Shown: one piece after another, positions 1-10,574 of the stretch
Position numbering within the stretch: the first letter of the stretch is position 1
Layout of the letters: each line of letters starts with the position of its first letter
Assembly (NCBI RefSeq): GCF_006704125.1
Contig: NZ_VIGH01000001.1
Coordinates: forward strand, 310,001-374,000
DNA from: Rhodococcus spelaei
GTDB lineage: Bacteria; Actinomycetota; Actinomycetes; Mycobacteriales; Mycobacteriaceae
DNA length: 64,000 bases
Direction of reading: 5' to 3'
Notes under the pieces: model-generated
Told to the model about the DNA's origin: nothing
Database searches by the model: none
The model's input: the letters and a program-made list of their open reading frames with translations, nothing else
Translations under genes and position numbers: made by a program

Positions 1-35
1 CGTTCACACCGGGGGGTAGTGCGTAATCTGGACCA

Positions 36-956
36 GTGCCTCGCATCGCCTACTTCGGACCGTCCGGGACCTTCACCGAGATGGCCCTCGCCCAGTTCGA
101 GTCGTCCGGTCTCTTCGACGGCCCGGTCGAGCGGGTGGCCGCGCCGAGTCCGCCTGCCGCGCTCGCGCTGGTGCGCGCGGGCTCCGTGGACGGTGCCGTC
201 GTTCCCATCGAGAGCTCGGTCGAGGGCCCGGTGCCGCCGACCCTGGACGCGCTCGCGGTCGACGACCGGCTGCAGATCGTCGCGGAAACCGAACTGGACG
301 TGAGCTTTACGATCGTCGCGCGCCCCGGCACCACCCTCGAGCAGGTGCGTACCATCCGCGCGTACCCGGTCGCGGGTGCGCAGGTCCGGATGTGGATCGA
401 GAAGAACCTGCCCGACGCGGCGGTCGAGTCCGCCTCGTCCAACGCCGGTGCCGCCGAGGACGTCGCGGCGGGGGTGGCGGACGCAGGGGTGTCCACCGCG
501 CTGGCGGGGGAGCGGCTCGGCCTGACGGTGCTCGCCGACTCGGTGGCCGACTTCGACGGTGCGCGAACGCGATTCGTGCTCGTCACCCGGCCGTGCCCGG
601 CGCCTCCCGCGACCGGAGACGACCGCACGGCGGTGGTGCTGCAGCTCGACAACTCGCCGGGGTCGCTCGTCAGTGCGATGTCCGAATTCGCTACTCGTGG
701 AATCGATCTCACGCGAATCGAGTCGCGCCCCACCCGGGTCGAGTTCGGCACCTACAAGTTCTACCTGGACTGCATCGGGCACATCGAGGACACCGCGGTC
801 GCGGAGGCGCTCAAGGCGCTGCACCGCAAGCACACGGTGCGCTTCCTCGGGTCGTGGCCGGCGGCGACGCCCGGCGGCCAGCGGCCGCCGTCGGACGAGG
901 AGGCCGCCGAGTGGTTGCGCCGGATCCAGGCCGGCGAGCCGGACGGAGGGAACTGA
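36..956 (+). CDS. pheA: prephenate dehydratase
   Basis: Converts prephenate to phenylpyruvate in phenylalanine biosynthesis, in the cytoplasm. The 306-residue product has the periplasmic-binding-like catalytic domain from the N-terminus (IAYFGPSGTFTE) through the TRFVLV motif near residue 180. A C-terminal ACT domain follows, containing the ESRPTR phenylalanine-binding motif near residue 230. The GTG at 36 is the first start that leaves the N-terminal catalytic strand intact; its ribosome site is weak. The stop lies two bases before the next gene, so the two are probably cotranscribed. Pairing with a histidine phosphatase matches Rv3838c-Rv3837c of M. tuberculosis. Confidence 0.95.
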   Translation: MPRIAYFGPSGTFTEMALAQFESSGLFDGPVERVAAPSPPAALALVRAGSVDGAVVPIESSVEGPVPPTLDALAVDDRLQIVAETELDVSFTIVARPGTTLEQVRTIRAYPVAGAQVRMWIEKNLPDAAVESASSNAGAAEDVAAGVADAGVSTALAGERLGLTVLADSVADFDGARTRFVLVTRPCPAPPATGDDRTAVVLQLDNSPGSLVSAMSEFATRGIDLTRIESRPTRVEFGTYKFYLDCIGHIEDTAVAEALKALHRKHTVRFLGSWPAATPGGQRPPSDEEAAEWLRRIQAGEPDGGN

Positions 957-958
957 CG

Positions 959-1633
959 GTGGCGGGCAAGCTGATCCTGGTCCGGCACGGACAGACCGAG
1001 GCGAACGTCGCGCGGCGGCTGGACACCCGACTGCCCGGAGCGCGGCTGACCGAGCGCGGAGAGGGGCAGGCGCTGGCCTTCGGGACTGCGCTCACCGGTC
1101 CGCCGCCGAAGACCGTGGTCGCATCGGAAGCGTTGCGCGCCAGGCAGACCGCGAGCTTCGTGGAGTTGGCGTCCGGCATCACCGTGCAGGTGCGCGAGGG
1201 CATTCACGAGGCGCAGGCAGGCGAGCTCGAGGACCGCACCGACCGCGCCTCGCACGAGCTGTTCGCGAGGGTGTTCCACTCGTGGCACGCGGGTGAACTC
1301 GGCGCCCGGATGCCCGGTGGGGAGTCCGGCGAGGACATCCTCGAGCGGTACCTGCCGGTGGTGGGCTCGTTGCGGTCCGAGTTCCTCGAGGGCGAGCGCG
1401 CCGACGAGGACGGCGACGTGCTGGTGGTCAGCCACGGCGCCGCCATCCGCCTGGTGGCCCGCTACCTCGCGGACGTGGACGGCACCTTCTCCGCTGACAC
1501 CCACCTCGACAACACCCAGACCATCGAGCTGGTCCCGACCGCGGGCGGCGGCTGGGAGTGCGTGCGCTGGGGCGCGGCGTTGCCGCCGTTCTTCGCTCCG
1601 CCGGAGGACATTCTCGACGACCCGATGGGTTGA
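959..1633 (+). CDS. histidine phosphatase family protein (phosphoglycerate mutase-like)
   Basis: A 224-residue branch-1 histidine phosphatase; the substrate is not evident. The N-terminus LILVRHGQTEAN carries the RHG catalytic histidine, and VVSHGAAIRL near residue 155 carries the second histidine. The GTG at 959 puts RHG at residues 8-10, as is usual for the family, although the frame is open far upstream. It follows pheA by two bases. It corresponds by position and family to Rv3837c. It may be a broad phosphatase rather than a glycolytic mutase; the small size and divergence argue against glycolysis. Confidence 0.88.
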   Translation: MAGKLILVRHGQTEANVARRLDTRLPGARLTERGEGQALAFGTALTGPPPKTVVASEALRARQTASFVELASGITVQVREGIHEAQAGELEDRTDRASHELFARVFHSWHAGELGARMPGGESGEDILERYLPVVGSLRSEFLEGERADEDGDVLVVSHGAAIRLVARYLADVDGTFSADTHLDNTQTIELVPTAGGGWECVRWGAALPPFFAPPEDILDDPMG

Positions 1634-1768
1634 TGCGGCGTCGCGGGCCGAGTCGGCGACGTTGACGGCGCTGGACCGCGGTGAGGCGGCCGCTCGCGAC
1701 CCGGACGTCGAAGAGCACTTCTGGCCGGAGACTTCACGTTCAGCGCGTTTCGGGACGCTGCGTACGCT

Positions 1769-2389
1769 GTGACGATGAGCGAGTTCGAACGGGTCGACAA
1801 GCGCAGCCTGCGGTACGCGGGCAGACGTGCGGAGTTGCTCGCCGCCATCACCGACTACGTGGTCGAGCACGGCGTCCTCGAGCTGTCGATGCGACCGCTG
1901 GCCAGGGAGGTCGGCGTCTCGCATGCCTCGCTGCTGCATCACTTCGGCAGCAAGGAGAACCTGCTCGCCGAGGTCATCGAGAACATGCGCGTCGAGTCCA
2001 TCCCGCTGGACCTGCTCGCCGACCCGGGTGGCGATCCACTCGGGCTGCTGACCGAATGGTGGTCCACGCGAATGGATCCCGCGGCACTCCCCCGGTTCCG
2101 GGTGATGCTCGAGATCTACGTGCAGGCGGTGCTCCATCCGGAGGCGAACGAGCGGTTCCTGGCGCGATTCGTCGGTCAGTGGCTCACCGCGCTGGAGAAG
2201 GGGCTGAGGTCCGCGGGCTGTCCCGACGACGAGGCGCCGCTCGAGGCGACGCTGATCCTCGGGCAGGTGCGCGGGCTCTCGCTGGACCTGCTCGCGACCG
2301 GCGACCGGGCCCGGGTGGACGGGGCGTTCGCGCTGTTCGTCGACGGAATCGCCGCGAAGATCGAGCGGTGGCGGCCGGCCGCCACCTGA
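1769..2389 (+). CDS. TetR family transcriptional regulator
   Basis: A 206-residue TetR-type repressor. The N-terminal helix-turn-helix spans roughly residues 20-65 (LAREVGVSHASLLHHFGSKE), followed by an all-helical ligand domain. The GTG at 1769 is used here; an ATG two codons later (1775) is equally possible, and neither has a clear Shine-Dalgarno sequence. It stands alone, convergent with the nitronate-monooxygenase-like gene. Its target cannot be read from context; the fatty-acid operon next door is a candidate, but that operon has its own TetR genes. It differs from the two YYHH-type TetR proteins encoded at 3.5 and 7.3 kb. Confidence 0.85.
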   Translation: MTMSEFERVDKRSLRYAGRRAELLAAITDYVVEHGVLELSMRPLAREVGVSHASLLHHFGSKENLLAEVIENMRVESIPLDLLADPGGDPLGLLTEWWSTRMDPAALPRFRVMLEIYVQAVLHPEANERFLARFVGQWLTALEKGLRSAGCPDDEAPLEATLILGQVRGLSLDLLATGDRARVDGAFALFVDGIAAKIERWRPAAT

Positions 2390-2463
2390 TTGCTCGAGCA
2401 CCCGGGAGAGGTGCTTCTCTACGTGAACTCGGCGGCGCTGCATGGTGGGTCTCCTCCGGTGGA

Positions 2464-4095
<1,632 letters not shown>

Positions 4096-4121
4096 CGGCC
4101 CCTCCTCTGTTCCCGTGTGGA

Positions 4122-4898
4122 TCAGCGCGGGGCCATGCGGATGGCGCCGTCGAGACGGATGGTCTCGCCGTTGAGCATCGGGTTCGACACGATGTGCGCG
4201 GCCAGCGCGCCGTACTCCGACGGGTCACCGAGGCGCGACGGGTGCGGCACCTGCCCGCCGAGGGACTTCTGCGCCTCCTCGGGCAGCGAGCCGAGCAGCG
4301 GGGTCTTGAACAGGCCCGGCGCGATGGTGACGACGCGGATCAGCAGCGAAGCGAGGTCGCGGGCGATCGGCAGGGTCATGCCGACCACGCCGCCCTTGGA
4401 GGCGGAGTACGCGGCCTGACCGATCTGGCCGTCGAACGCGGCGACGGAGGCGGTGTTGATGATGACTCCGCGCTCGCCGTCGATCGGCTCGGTCTTCGAG
4501 ATCCGTTCCGCTGCAAGGCGGAGCACGTTGAAGGTGCCGAACAGGTTGACGTCCACGACCTTCTTGAAGGCGTCCAGCGGGAACGCGCCCTGCTTGCCCA
4601 CGGTCTTGATTGCGTTGCCGATGCCGGCGCAGTTCACCGTGACCCGCAGCGGGCCGAGGGATTCCGCGAGGTCGAGGGCTGCGATGACGGCGGCCTCGTC
4701 GGTGACGTCGGCGGCGACGAAGCGGACGCGGTCGCCCTGTACCTCGTTGCACAGCTCCTTGGCGACCGTCTCGCCGTCGGAGGACGGCAGGTCGATGATG
4801 ACGACCTGGGCGCCGTCGGCGAGCAGGGCCTTGGTGGTGGCGAGGCCGAGGCCGGAAGCGCCACCGGTGACGACGGCGACGCTGTCGTTGATCTGCAT
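4122..4898 (-). CDS. SDR family 3-hydroxyacyl-CoA dehydrogenase
   Basis: A 258-residue short-chain dehydrogenase/reductase, probably oxidising a 3-hydroxyacyl-CoA with NAD+. The Rossmann motif is [11 protein letters not shown] near residues 12-22, NCAGIGNA follows near 88, and the catalytic tyrosine and lysine lie in AAYSASKGG. The ATG at 4898 follows an AAAGGA about seven bases upstream and gives the canonical [13 protein letters not shown] start; an upstream in-frame start would add eleven unconserved residues. It resembles type-2 hydroxyacyl-CoA dehydrogenases (HSD17B10-like). It lies 29 bases downstream of a thiolase, so the pair would perform consecutive beta-oxidation steps. Confidence 0.88.
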   Translation of the reverse strand: MQINDSVAVVTGGASGLGLATTKALLADGAQVVIIDLPSSDGETVAKELCNEVQGDRVRFVAADVTDEAAVIAALDLAESLGPLRVTVNCAGIGNAIKTVGKQGAFPLDAFKKVVDVNLFGTFNVLRLAAERISKTEPIDGERGVIINTASVAAFDGQIGQAAYSASKGGVVGMTLPIARDLASLLIRVVTIAPGLFKTPLLGSLPEEAQKSLGGQVPHPSRLGDPSEYGALAAHIVSNPMLNGETIRLDGAIRMAPR

Positions 4899-4927
4899 GA
4901 GCTGTTCCTTTCGAAAGACGTCGGTTG

Positions 4928-6121
4928 TCAAAGGCGTTCGATGACGGTGGCGTTGGCCATGCCAGCGCCCTCACACATGGTCTGCAGGCCGTAGCGGCCG
5001 CCGGTCGCCTCGAGGGTGTGGAGCATGGTGGTGAGCAAACGGGTGCCGGAGGACCCGAGGGCATGGCCGAGGGCAATGGCGCCGCCCCACGGATTGAGCT
5101 TGGCCGGGTCGGCGTTGAACTCGTGCGCCCAGGCCAGTGGGACGGGTGCGAAGGCCTCGTTGACCTCGTATGTGTCGATGTCCTCGATGCCCAGAGCGGC
5201 CTTCGCGAGCACCTTGTGGGTGGCCGGGATCGGCGCGGTGAGCATGAACATGGGGTCGTCGCCGGCGACGGAGAACGAGTGGAATCGGGCCCGAGGAGTC
5301 AGGCCGAGCTTGGTCGCCATCTCCTCGCTCATGATGAGGACGGCGGAGGCGCCGTCGGTCAGCGGCGACGAGTTGCCGGGCGTGATCTGCCACGGTGCCT
5401 CGGGGAAGCGGGTCGCGAACGCGTCGGTGCGGAACGACGGCTTGAGGCCGGCGAGTCCCTCGGCGGTGGTCGAGGCCCGCACGGTCTCGTCGACGGTGTG
5501 CGTGACGGTGTCGCCGGAGGCGTTCACGACGTCGATCGGCACGATCTCGCGGTCGAACGAGCCATTCGCGATCGCGGCGGCGGCGCGCTGGTGCGACTGT
5601 GCGGAGAACGAGTCCAGCGTGTCGCGGTCGAGCTTCCACCTCGCGGAGATCAGCTCGGCGGAGATGCCCTGGTGCACAAGTCCGTCCGGGTAGCGGGCCG
5701 CGATGCCGGGGCCCGACGCGTCCTGTCCCATCGGGGAGGTGCCCATCGGGATGCGGCTCATCGACTCGACACCGCACGCGATGACCAGGTCGTAGGCGCC
5801 GGCGATGACACCCTGCGCGGCGAAGTGCGCGGCCTGCTGGCTGGAGCCGCACTGGCGGTCGATCGTGGTGGCGGGCACGGAGTCCGGGAACCCGGCGGAG
5901 AGCAGTGCGGTGCGGGAGATGTTGAGGGCCTGCTCGCCGACCTGCTGGACGCAGCCGCCGATGACGTCGTCGACCTGGGCGGGGTCGATGCCGTTGCGGT
6001 CGACGACGGCCCGCAGGACGTGGGCGAGGAGTTCGACGGGGTGGGTGCCGGACAGGGCGCCGCCCATCTTGCCCTTGCCGGACGCGAGACGGACCGCGTC
6101 GACGATGACTGCGCTGGTCAT
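4928..6121 (-). CDS. acetyl-CoA C-acyltransferase (thiolase)
   Basis: A 397-residue degradative thiolase that cleaves 3-ketoacyl-CoA. The nucleophilic cysteine lies in [14 protein letters not shown] near residue 90, the NEAFA motif near 320, [11 protein letters not shown] near 350, and the C-terminal CEGAGMANA carries the second cysteine. The ATG at 6121 has AAAGGA upstream and gives [11 protein letters not shown]; the open frame upstream is unconserved. It is the first gene of the minus-strand operon running to the NMO-like gene and is divergent from an enoyl-CoA hydratase across a 372-base region. It is FadA-like; the substrate could be fatty acids, branched chains or a sterol side chain. 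Confidence 0.92.
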   Translation of the reverse strand: MTSAVIVDAVRLASGKGKMGGALSGTHPVELLAHVLRAVVDRNGIDPAQVDDVIGGCVQQVGEQALNISRTALLSAGFPDSVPATTIDRQCGSSQQAAHFAAQGVIAGAYDLVIACGVESMSRIPMGTSPMGQDASGPGIAARYPDGLVHQGISAELISARWKLDRDTLDSFSAQSHQRAAAAIANGSFDREIVPIDVVNASGDTVTHTVDETVRASTTAEGLAGLKPSFRTDAFATRFPEAPWQITPGNSSPLTDGASAVLIMSEEMATKLGLTPRARFHSFSVAGDDPMFMLTAPIPATHKVLAKAALGIEDIDTYEVNEAFAPVPLAWAHEFNADPAKLNPWGGAIALGHALGSSGTRLLTTMLHTLEATGGRYGLQTMCEGAGMANATVIERL

Positions 6122-6493
6122 GGTGATTCCTTTCGAGGAGAGGAGAAGTGGTGCGGCCCAGCGCCTCGGGAGGGCGTCGCCCAGGCGCAGAGCCGGCATC
6201 GGGGGACGTTCAGCGTCCCTGCCAGACGGGTTCGCGCGCGGTGGTCGGCTCGTCGGCCAAGGTGCTCCTCGGGTGAGGGGATTCCGTAATTACTGAACGC
6301 TCGCTAAGACACCTATCACGCTCGGCGTCCGGCGGTCAACGGTCAGCTTTAGCTAGCGACCGCTCAGTGCCGTCTGGTACTGATGGGAATGGCCGCGACG
6401 GCGATCGATTCCTCGACAGCCTGCGTAGCCTCGAAACCGGCAGTGCCACCGGCACAGTGGCGCTCCACCTCCGACCGTGAGAAGGGTCCGCGA
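6122..6493 (-). promoter_or_regulatory. divergent promoter region with two inverted TetR-like operator candidates
   Basis: This 372-base region separates the thiolase operon from the enoyl-CoA hydratase gene and contains no convincing gene. Two 15-mers match in opposite orientation: ACTGAACGCTCGCTA at 6292-6306 and TAGCGACCGCTCAGT at 6354-6368. On one strand they agree at 13 of 15 positions, and each carries an AGCG-NN-CGCT-type inverted repeat (one mismatch in the first). Their centres are 62 bases apart. A weaker match (CGATCGCTCAG) lies at 7972-7982, just upstream of the intact TetR gene. Operator function is an inference from repetition, symmetry and the neighbouring TetR genes. Confidence 0.5.
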
Positions 6494-7276
6494 ATGAGCA
6501 CCGACACCTCCGACGTCCTCGTCGACCTGACCGACGGCGTCCTGCGCATCACCATCGACCGGCCGGCCCGGATGAACTCTGTGACCATCGAGACCCTGAA
6601 CGCGGCCGCGGATACCCTCGACAAGCACGTCGGTGACGCCGCGGTCCGCGTCGTGCTGCTGACCGGCAGTGGGAGGGCGTTCTGCACCGGGGCCGACCTG
6701 TCCACGGTCGGTGACGTGTCCGGTCCGCCGGACGGGTCCACCATCGACGCCGCGAACCGTCTCGTCGCCGCGCTGCGGGCGTTCCCGCGCCCCGTCGTCG
6801 CCGCCGTCAACGGTCCGGCCGCCGGGGTCGGGGTCTCGCTCGCGCTCGGCGCGGACCTGACGGTCGCCACCGAATCGAGTTACCTGCTGCTCGCGTTCAC
6901 GAAGATCGGTCTGATGCCCGACGGCGGTGCGACTGCGCTCGTCGCCGCGTCCGTCGGGCGGGCCCGTGCACTGAAGATGGCGCTGCTCGCCGAGAGGCTA
7001 CCCGCGGTGGAGGCGTTCGAGGCCGGGCTGATCGCGCAGGTTTTCCCGGACGCCACCTTCGCCGAAGACGTCGAGGGGCTGGTGCGCGGGCTCGTCGACG
7101 GGCCGTCGGATGCGTTCGCGGCCACCAAGACTGCGATCAACGATGCCACCCTCGGTCAGCTCGAACCCGCGTTCGCGCGCGAGCGTGCCGGTCAACTGGA
7201 CCTGCTCGCCGCCGCCGCCTTCGCGGAGGGTGTCGATGCGTTCCTCAACAAGCGGCCGGCGGTCTTCCGCCGCTGA
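6494..7276 (+). CDS. enoyl-CoA hydratase/isomerase family protein
   Basis: A 260-residue crotonase-fold protein, hydrating or isomerising enoyl-CoA. Visible motifs are the CoA/oxyanion segment GRAFCTGADLS near residue 60 and GPAAGVGVSLALGADL near 105. The usual second glutamate is replaced in the FTKIGLMPDGGAT segment by an aspartate pattern seen in isomerase-like members. The ATG at 6494 is preceded by GAGAAGGG and gives MSTDTSDVLVDLTDG; the open frame further upstream lacks family features. It is divergent from the thiolase operon and probably co-regulated with it through the shared upstream sites. Confidence 0.88.
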   Translation: MSTDTSDVLVDLTDGVLRITIDRPARMNSVTIETLNAAADTLDKHVGDAAVRVVLLTGSGRAFCTGADLSTVGDVSGPPDGSTIDAANRLVAALRAFPRPVVAAVNGPAAGVGVSLALGADLTVATESSYLLLAFTKIGLMPDGGATALVAASVGRARALKMALLAERLPAVEAFEAGLIAQVFPDATFAEDVEGLVRGLVDGPSDAFAATKTAINDATLGQLEPAFARERAGQLDLLAAAAFAEGVDAFLNKRPAVFRR

Positions 7277-7278
7277 CC

Positions 7279-7326
7279 AGCTGTGAGTCCTTCAGGCCCG
7301 CCTGGGGGCCACAAGGACTCACGGGC
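7279..7326. repeat. palindromic repeat family A, copy A1
   Basis: A 48-base imperfect palindrome with arms CTGTGAGTCCTTCAGGCC and GGCCACAAGGACTCACGG. It lies between the convergent hydratase and TetR genes and probably acts as a bidirectional terminator, though there is no T run. The TGA stop of the TetR gene (7319-7321, minus strand) is part of the right arm. A second copy lies inside pks13 at 49567-49614. Confidence 0.75.
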
Positions 7327-7954
7327 GCGTAGCGCCAACGGTTTTCAGCGCGATCGCCGCGTACTTTCCCGCAACCTCCTCCGGGGAGAGAGTGCCCTCC
7401 GCGTGGTACCAGCGGGGGATGGACTGGCACATCCCGAGCAGGGCGCGGGTGGTCTCCGCGGGGTCGTCGACGTCGAAAGCGCCTGTGGCGGTGCCGTCCT
7501 CGACGATGCCGAGCACCAGGTCCTCGACGCCCTTGCGGACGGTGCGGTAGCGCTGCCGGTTCTCCGGGCTCAGGTACCGGACCTCGCCCTCGAGCGCCGC
7601 GAGCCGGGCCCGCTCGGTCATCCGCAGCACGATGGCCTCGACGACGTTGGACAGTCGCTGCGCCGGGTCGTCGCCGCCGTCGGCGTCCGCGGCGTGCGCG
7701 CGGGCCAGCACGTCGCTGGTGGACAGTTCGAGCAGGGCGATCAGCAGGCCTTCCTTGCTGTCGTGGTGGTAGTAGAGGGCGGGCACGGTCACCCCGACCC
7801 GTCGGGCCACCTCGCGCACGGTCGTGCCGTGAAACCCCAGCTCGTGGAAGGCGTCGAGCGAGGCGGACAGGATGGGGCTGAGCTCCAGGTGCTCGAGGCG
7901 GCGCCAGTCGACTCTCTCGGCGTCGTCGGCCGCCCCGTCAGCGGGCTGTCCCAT
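7319..7954 (-). CDS. TetR family transcriptional regulator
   Basis: A 211-residue TetR protein with an N-terminal helix-turn-helix (FHGTTVREVARRVGVTVPAL, then YYHH) and a C-terminal domain ending WYHAEGTLSPEEVAGKYA. It is a clear paralogue of the frameshifted TetR at 3473-4095 and resembles KstR2/FadR-like lipid-catabolism regulators of actinobacteria. The ATG at 7954 is preferred over an in-frame TTG at 7966. It is convergent with the enoyl-CoA hydratase. A candidate operator half-site lies at 7971-7982 directly upstream, suggesting autoregulation; control of the neighbouring degradation genes is an inference. Confidence 0.86.
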   Translation of the reverse strand: MGQPADGAADDAERVDWRRLEHLELSPILSASLDAFHELGFHGTTVREVARRVGVTVPALYYHHDSKEGLLIALLELSTSDVLARAHAADADGGDDPAQRLSNVVEAIVLRMTERARLAALEGEVRYLSPENRQRYRTVRKGVEDLVLGIVEDGTATGAFDVDDPAETTRALLGMCQSIPRWYHAEGTLSPEEVAGKYAAIALKTVGATRP

Positions 7955-8056
7955 TACCGTCCCCAACCTGTCGATCGCTCAGCGCAGTGGTGTCGAGGAT
8001 ACCGGGACGAAACGTGCCGACCTCGATGGCTGCGTACCGCATGCGAAAGGCATTGC

Positions 8057-8854
8057 TCAGCACCCTGTTTCGGTGACCAGGTCCGCGATCGCCCGACGGA
8101 GTCGGGCGTCGGTCCCCGGGCTCAGCGTGGTCCACGCGACGCCGTCCGCGGACACGCTCGAGGTGCCGACGATCCGGCCCCGGTCGGTATGGAAGACCGT
8201 CACCGGCCCGCCGACCTGCGTGACGGCCGCGTCGGCGTGCCGGATACCGACGATCTCGGCGTGCGCGCGGCGTCCCGCCAGAGCGGCCGCGAGGGTGCCG
8301 GCATCGACCTCGGTGACCCCGATCTCGGTCAGTCGTCGGGCGGTGGACACTCGATTCGCGCAGTCCTCGAGCGCGCCGATCAGCAGGTCGGTCGGCGCGT
8401 TCACCGGACCGAAGTCGAGCGGTGCCGCGCGGCCGACCGCATCGAGCAACAGTTCCGGGCCCTGGCCCTCGGATGGTTGCAGCACATAGGAATTCGGTCC
8501 GCGCAGGGCCAGCAACTCGCCGGCCGTGCCGTGTACCAGGCACAGGCGCGAGATCTCCGCCTGTCCAGTGGTGTACCAGCGCAGTGCGATCTCGGCGCTC
8601 GGCCGGGCGAGTAGGGCCAGCCAGTCCGCCACGTCCGGATGCGGCGCCCCCGCGGGCAGCAACCCCCGACCGGTCAAGCTCTCCTGCGCGTCGGTGAACG
8701 CGGCGTCGCGCGCGGCGGCGGAGTCGAAGCGCGGACCCGCATCGAGCACCACCGGCAACTCGTCGACCGCGAGCAGGTGGACCAGCAGGTCCAGCTCGTC
8801 GAGGTCGAGCGTCACCGATCCGAGGCTGTCGGTCGGCGCGACGAACGGACTCAC
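8057..8854 (-). CDS. EspG family ESX secretion-associated chaperone
   Basis: A 265-residue protein of the EspG family, cytosolic chaperones that bind PE-PPE pairs and keep PPE helical tips soluble before type VII export. The N-terminal pattern VTLDLDELDLLVHLLAVDEL and the later RWYTTGQAEISRLCLVHG resemble other actinobacterial EspG proteins. The GTG at 8854 overlaps the PPE stop in a GTGA arrangement, indicating translational coupling. It is third in the minus-strand order PE-PPE-EspG. No EccB, EccC, EccD, EccE, EccA or MycP gene lies in the window, so the machinery must be elsewhere. Confidence 0.78.
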   Translation of the reverse strand: MSPFVAPTDSLGSVTLDLDELDLLVHLLAVDELPVVLDAGPRFDSAAARDAAFTDAQESLTGRGLLPAGAPHPDVADWLALLARPSAEIALRWYTTGQAEISRLCLVHGTAGELLALRGPNSYVLQPSEGQGPELLLDAVGRAAPLDFGPVNAPTDLLIGALEDCANRVSTARRLTEIGVTEVDAGTLAAALAGRRAHAEIVGIRHADAAVTQVGGPVTVFHTDRGRIVGTSSVSADGVAWTTLSPGTDARLRRAIADLVTETGC

Positions 8855-10086
8855 TGCGGATCCGCCCCGATCACGGACGGGATCACCACGCGGCCGTCGC
8901 TGAAGTGCTCGAGGCCCTTCAGGTAGTCCGGAGTGCGGTGCTCCTCGTCGTCCTGGCCGATTCCGCGGCCGGCGCCCGCGGTGGCGGACCCCATGTGACC
9001 GACGCGGGGCGCCGTCGCTGCCGTGTCGCCCCGCACGAGGTCGGCGCCGACGGTTCCGGTCGCAGCGCTCCCGCGGCCGAACACGGGCGAGGCCGCGTCG
9101 CCCGACGCGGCGGCCCCCCAGCCGTCGGGCAGGACCGCTCGGCCGATGCCACCGGAGCCGGCGGTCACCCCCGCGCCGGGTGCGCCCCGGCCGGGCGCAC
9201 CCGAGAGGCCGGCCGTGCCGACCGACCGGGTGGCCGCGGACCCGCCGCGCGTGGTGTTCGTTCCGGCGGTGCCCCCCACGGGACCGCCGATGACGGGACC
9301 ACCGACGCCCCCGCCGCCGGTGAGCGCGGAGATCGCGGCCGGGGCGAGTGACGCGGTGGTCGAGGCGACGGAGCTGAAGCCGGAACCGGCAATGCTGCCC
9401 GCCTGCGTGGCCGCGCTGATCACGGCCGGGTTCTGTGCCTGAGCCATCACCGCGCCGAGCGCGGCCTGCGCCGGGTTCACCGCAGCGTCGGCCGTGATCG
9501 TGCTCGGCGGCACCGCATCGGGTGCGTCCGCCCGCGACGTTCCGAGCCCGTTGGCCAGCGGCGGTGGGGGAGTGAAGCTCTGCGGCACCGACACGATGCT
9601 CGACGCGGCCTCGTAGGCCTCCATCACCAGGGCCGCCCGTACGTCCATGGCGCGGTCCGCGGCCTCGGCGGCGGCGCCGGCCCCCGCCAGCGCACCGCCG
9701 GTGGTGTACGCGGCGGCCTTCGCGGTCTTGACCGCGGCGATTTCCACGAGGCTGGGCATCGCGATCCGGGCGACCGTGTGCGCGCCGGCCTCGGTCGCGG
9801 CCTTGGCGGCAGTCTCGGCGGCCATCGCGCCCGCCGTCTCGGTCCAGGCGTGGAACGGAATCAGCTTCGCCAGAGCGGTGTCGAAGGCGAGGCCCTGCCA
9901 CCCGGCCCCCAGTTCACCCATCACGCTGGTCAGGGTGGCTGTCGCGTCGGCCATGCTGGCGGCGAGGGCGGTCCAGGCGGAGCTCGCGGCGGACAGCTGG
10001 ACCGGTCCGACTCCCGCGTTGAGCGAGGTCGAGTTCCAGGTGGCGCCGCGGGGCAGCCAGACGACGCCGGTGAATCCGATGGTCAT
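8851..10086 (-). CDS. PPE family protein
   Basis: A 411-residue PPE-domain protein, a type VII secretion substrate. The N-terminal helical domain spans roughly residues 1-180. It lacks a literal Pro-Pro-Glu, having VVWLPRG in that position, but keeps the WxG turn (GAGWQGLAF) near residue 63. A Gly/Ala-rich, low-complexity region follows from about 180 to 340. The tail contains a charged DDEEHRTPDYLKGLEHF segment. The gene starts 34 bases after the PE gene and overlaps the EspG gene by four bases. Its exported function cannot be read from sequence. Confidence 0.8.
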   Translation of the reverse strand: MTIGFTGVVWLPRGATWNSTSLNAGVGPVQLSAASSAWTALAASMADATATLTSVMGELGAGWQGLAFDTALAKLIPFHAWTETAGAMAAETAAKAATEAGAHTVARIAMPSLVEIAAVKTAKAAAYTTGGALAGAGAAAEAADRAMDVRAALVMEAYEAASSIVSVPQSFTPPPPLANGLGTSRADAPDAVPPSTITADAAVNPAQAALGAVMAQAQNPAVISAATQAGSIAGSGFSSVASTTASLAPAAISALTGGGGVGGPVIGGPVGGTAGTNTTRGGSAATRSVGTAGLSGAPGRGAPGAGVTAGSGGIGRAVLPDGWGAAASGDAASPVFGRGSAATGTVGADLVRGDTAATAPRVGHMGSATAGAGRGIGQDDEEHRTPDYLKGLEHFSDGRVVIPSVIGADPQ

Positions 10087-10120
10087 GTCGATTACTCCTC
10101 GGGATGCTGGTGGCGCGCGG

Positions 10121-10429
10121 TCACATGCCCGCGGCGAGCGAGGCGCCGAAGCTGTGGTCGAGGCCCTGGTACTCGGCGGCGTGCTTGCGCAGCGTCGCGG
10201 CGGCGGTCCGAAGTTCGGTGATCCCGGTGGCAGCCGAGGGAAGGAAGCTGTCCGCGACCGAATTGAAGAAGCCGGCGGCCATCGTCGACACCTCCTCGGT
10301 ACCCGCGGGCGCCATGTGCAGCGCCGGGCCGTTGACGTGGACGGCCGCCTCGAGGCGATCCGCGAGGGCCTCGAGCTGCGCGGCAGCGGAGATCAGGGCG
10401 TCGGGAGAGACGTACACGTGGCCTGGCAT
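10121..10429 (-). CDS. PE family protein (type VII secretion substrate)
   Basis: A 102-residue PE-like protein beginning MPGHVYVSPDALISAAAQLE. Two predicted helices fill the first 90 residues. The C-terminus holds YQGLD, which fits the YxxxD/E general secretion signal of type VII substrates. The ATG at 10429 is chosen because the PE domain begins there; the frame is open further upstream without family features. It is the first gene of the PE-PPE-EspG unit, and the usual reading is that this PE pairs with the PPE encoded directly downstream. The 145 bases upstream hold no gene and probably the promoter. Confidence 0.78.
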   Translation of the reverse strand: MPGHVYVSPDALISAAAQLEALADRLEAAVHVNGPALHMAPAGTEEVSTMAAGFFNSVADSFLPSAATGITELRTAAATLRKHAAEYQGLDHSFGASLAAGM

Positions 10430-10574
10430 GGGTCTCGGCCTCCTGAGTGTCGACAAAGCGGGGATTCGACGAAGCGAGCTCGCTGAGATTGATCCGTCAG
10501 GAGTTTGGACGCGGCGCACGACTGCGCGGTTCCGCCGAATTGGCCGTGGCTCCGGGGAGAGCCCGGGACCGCGC

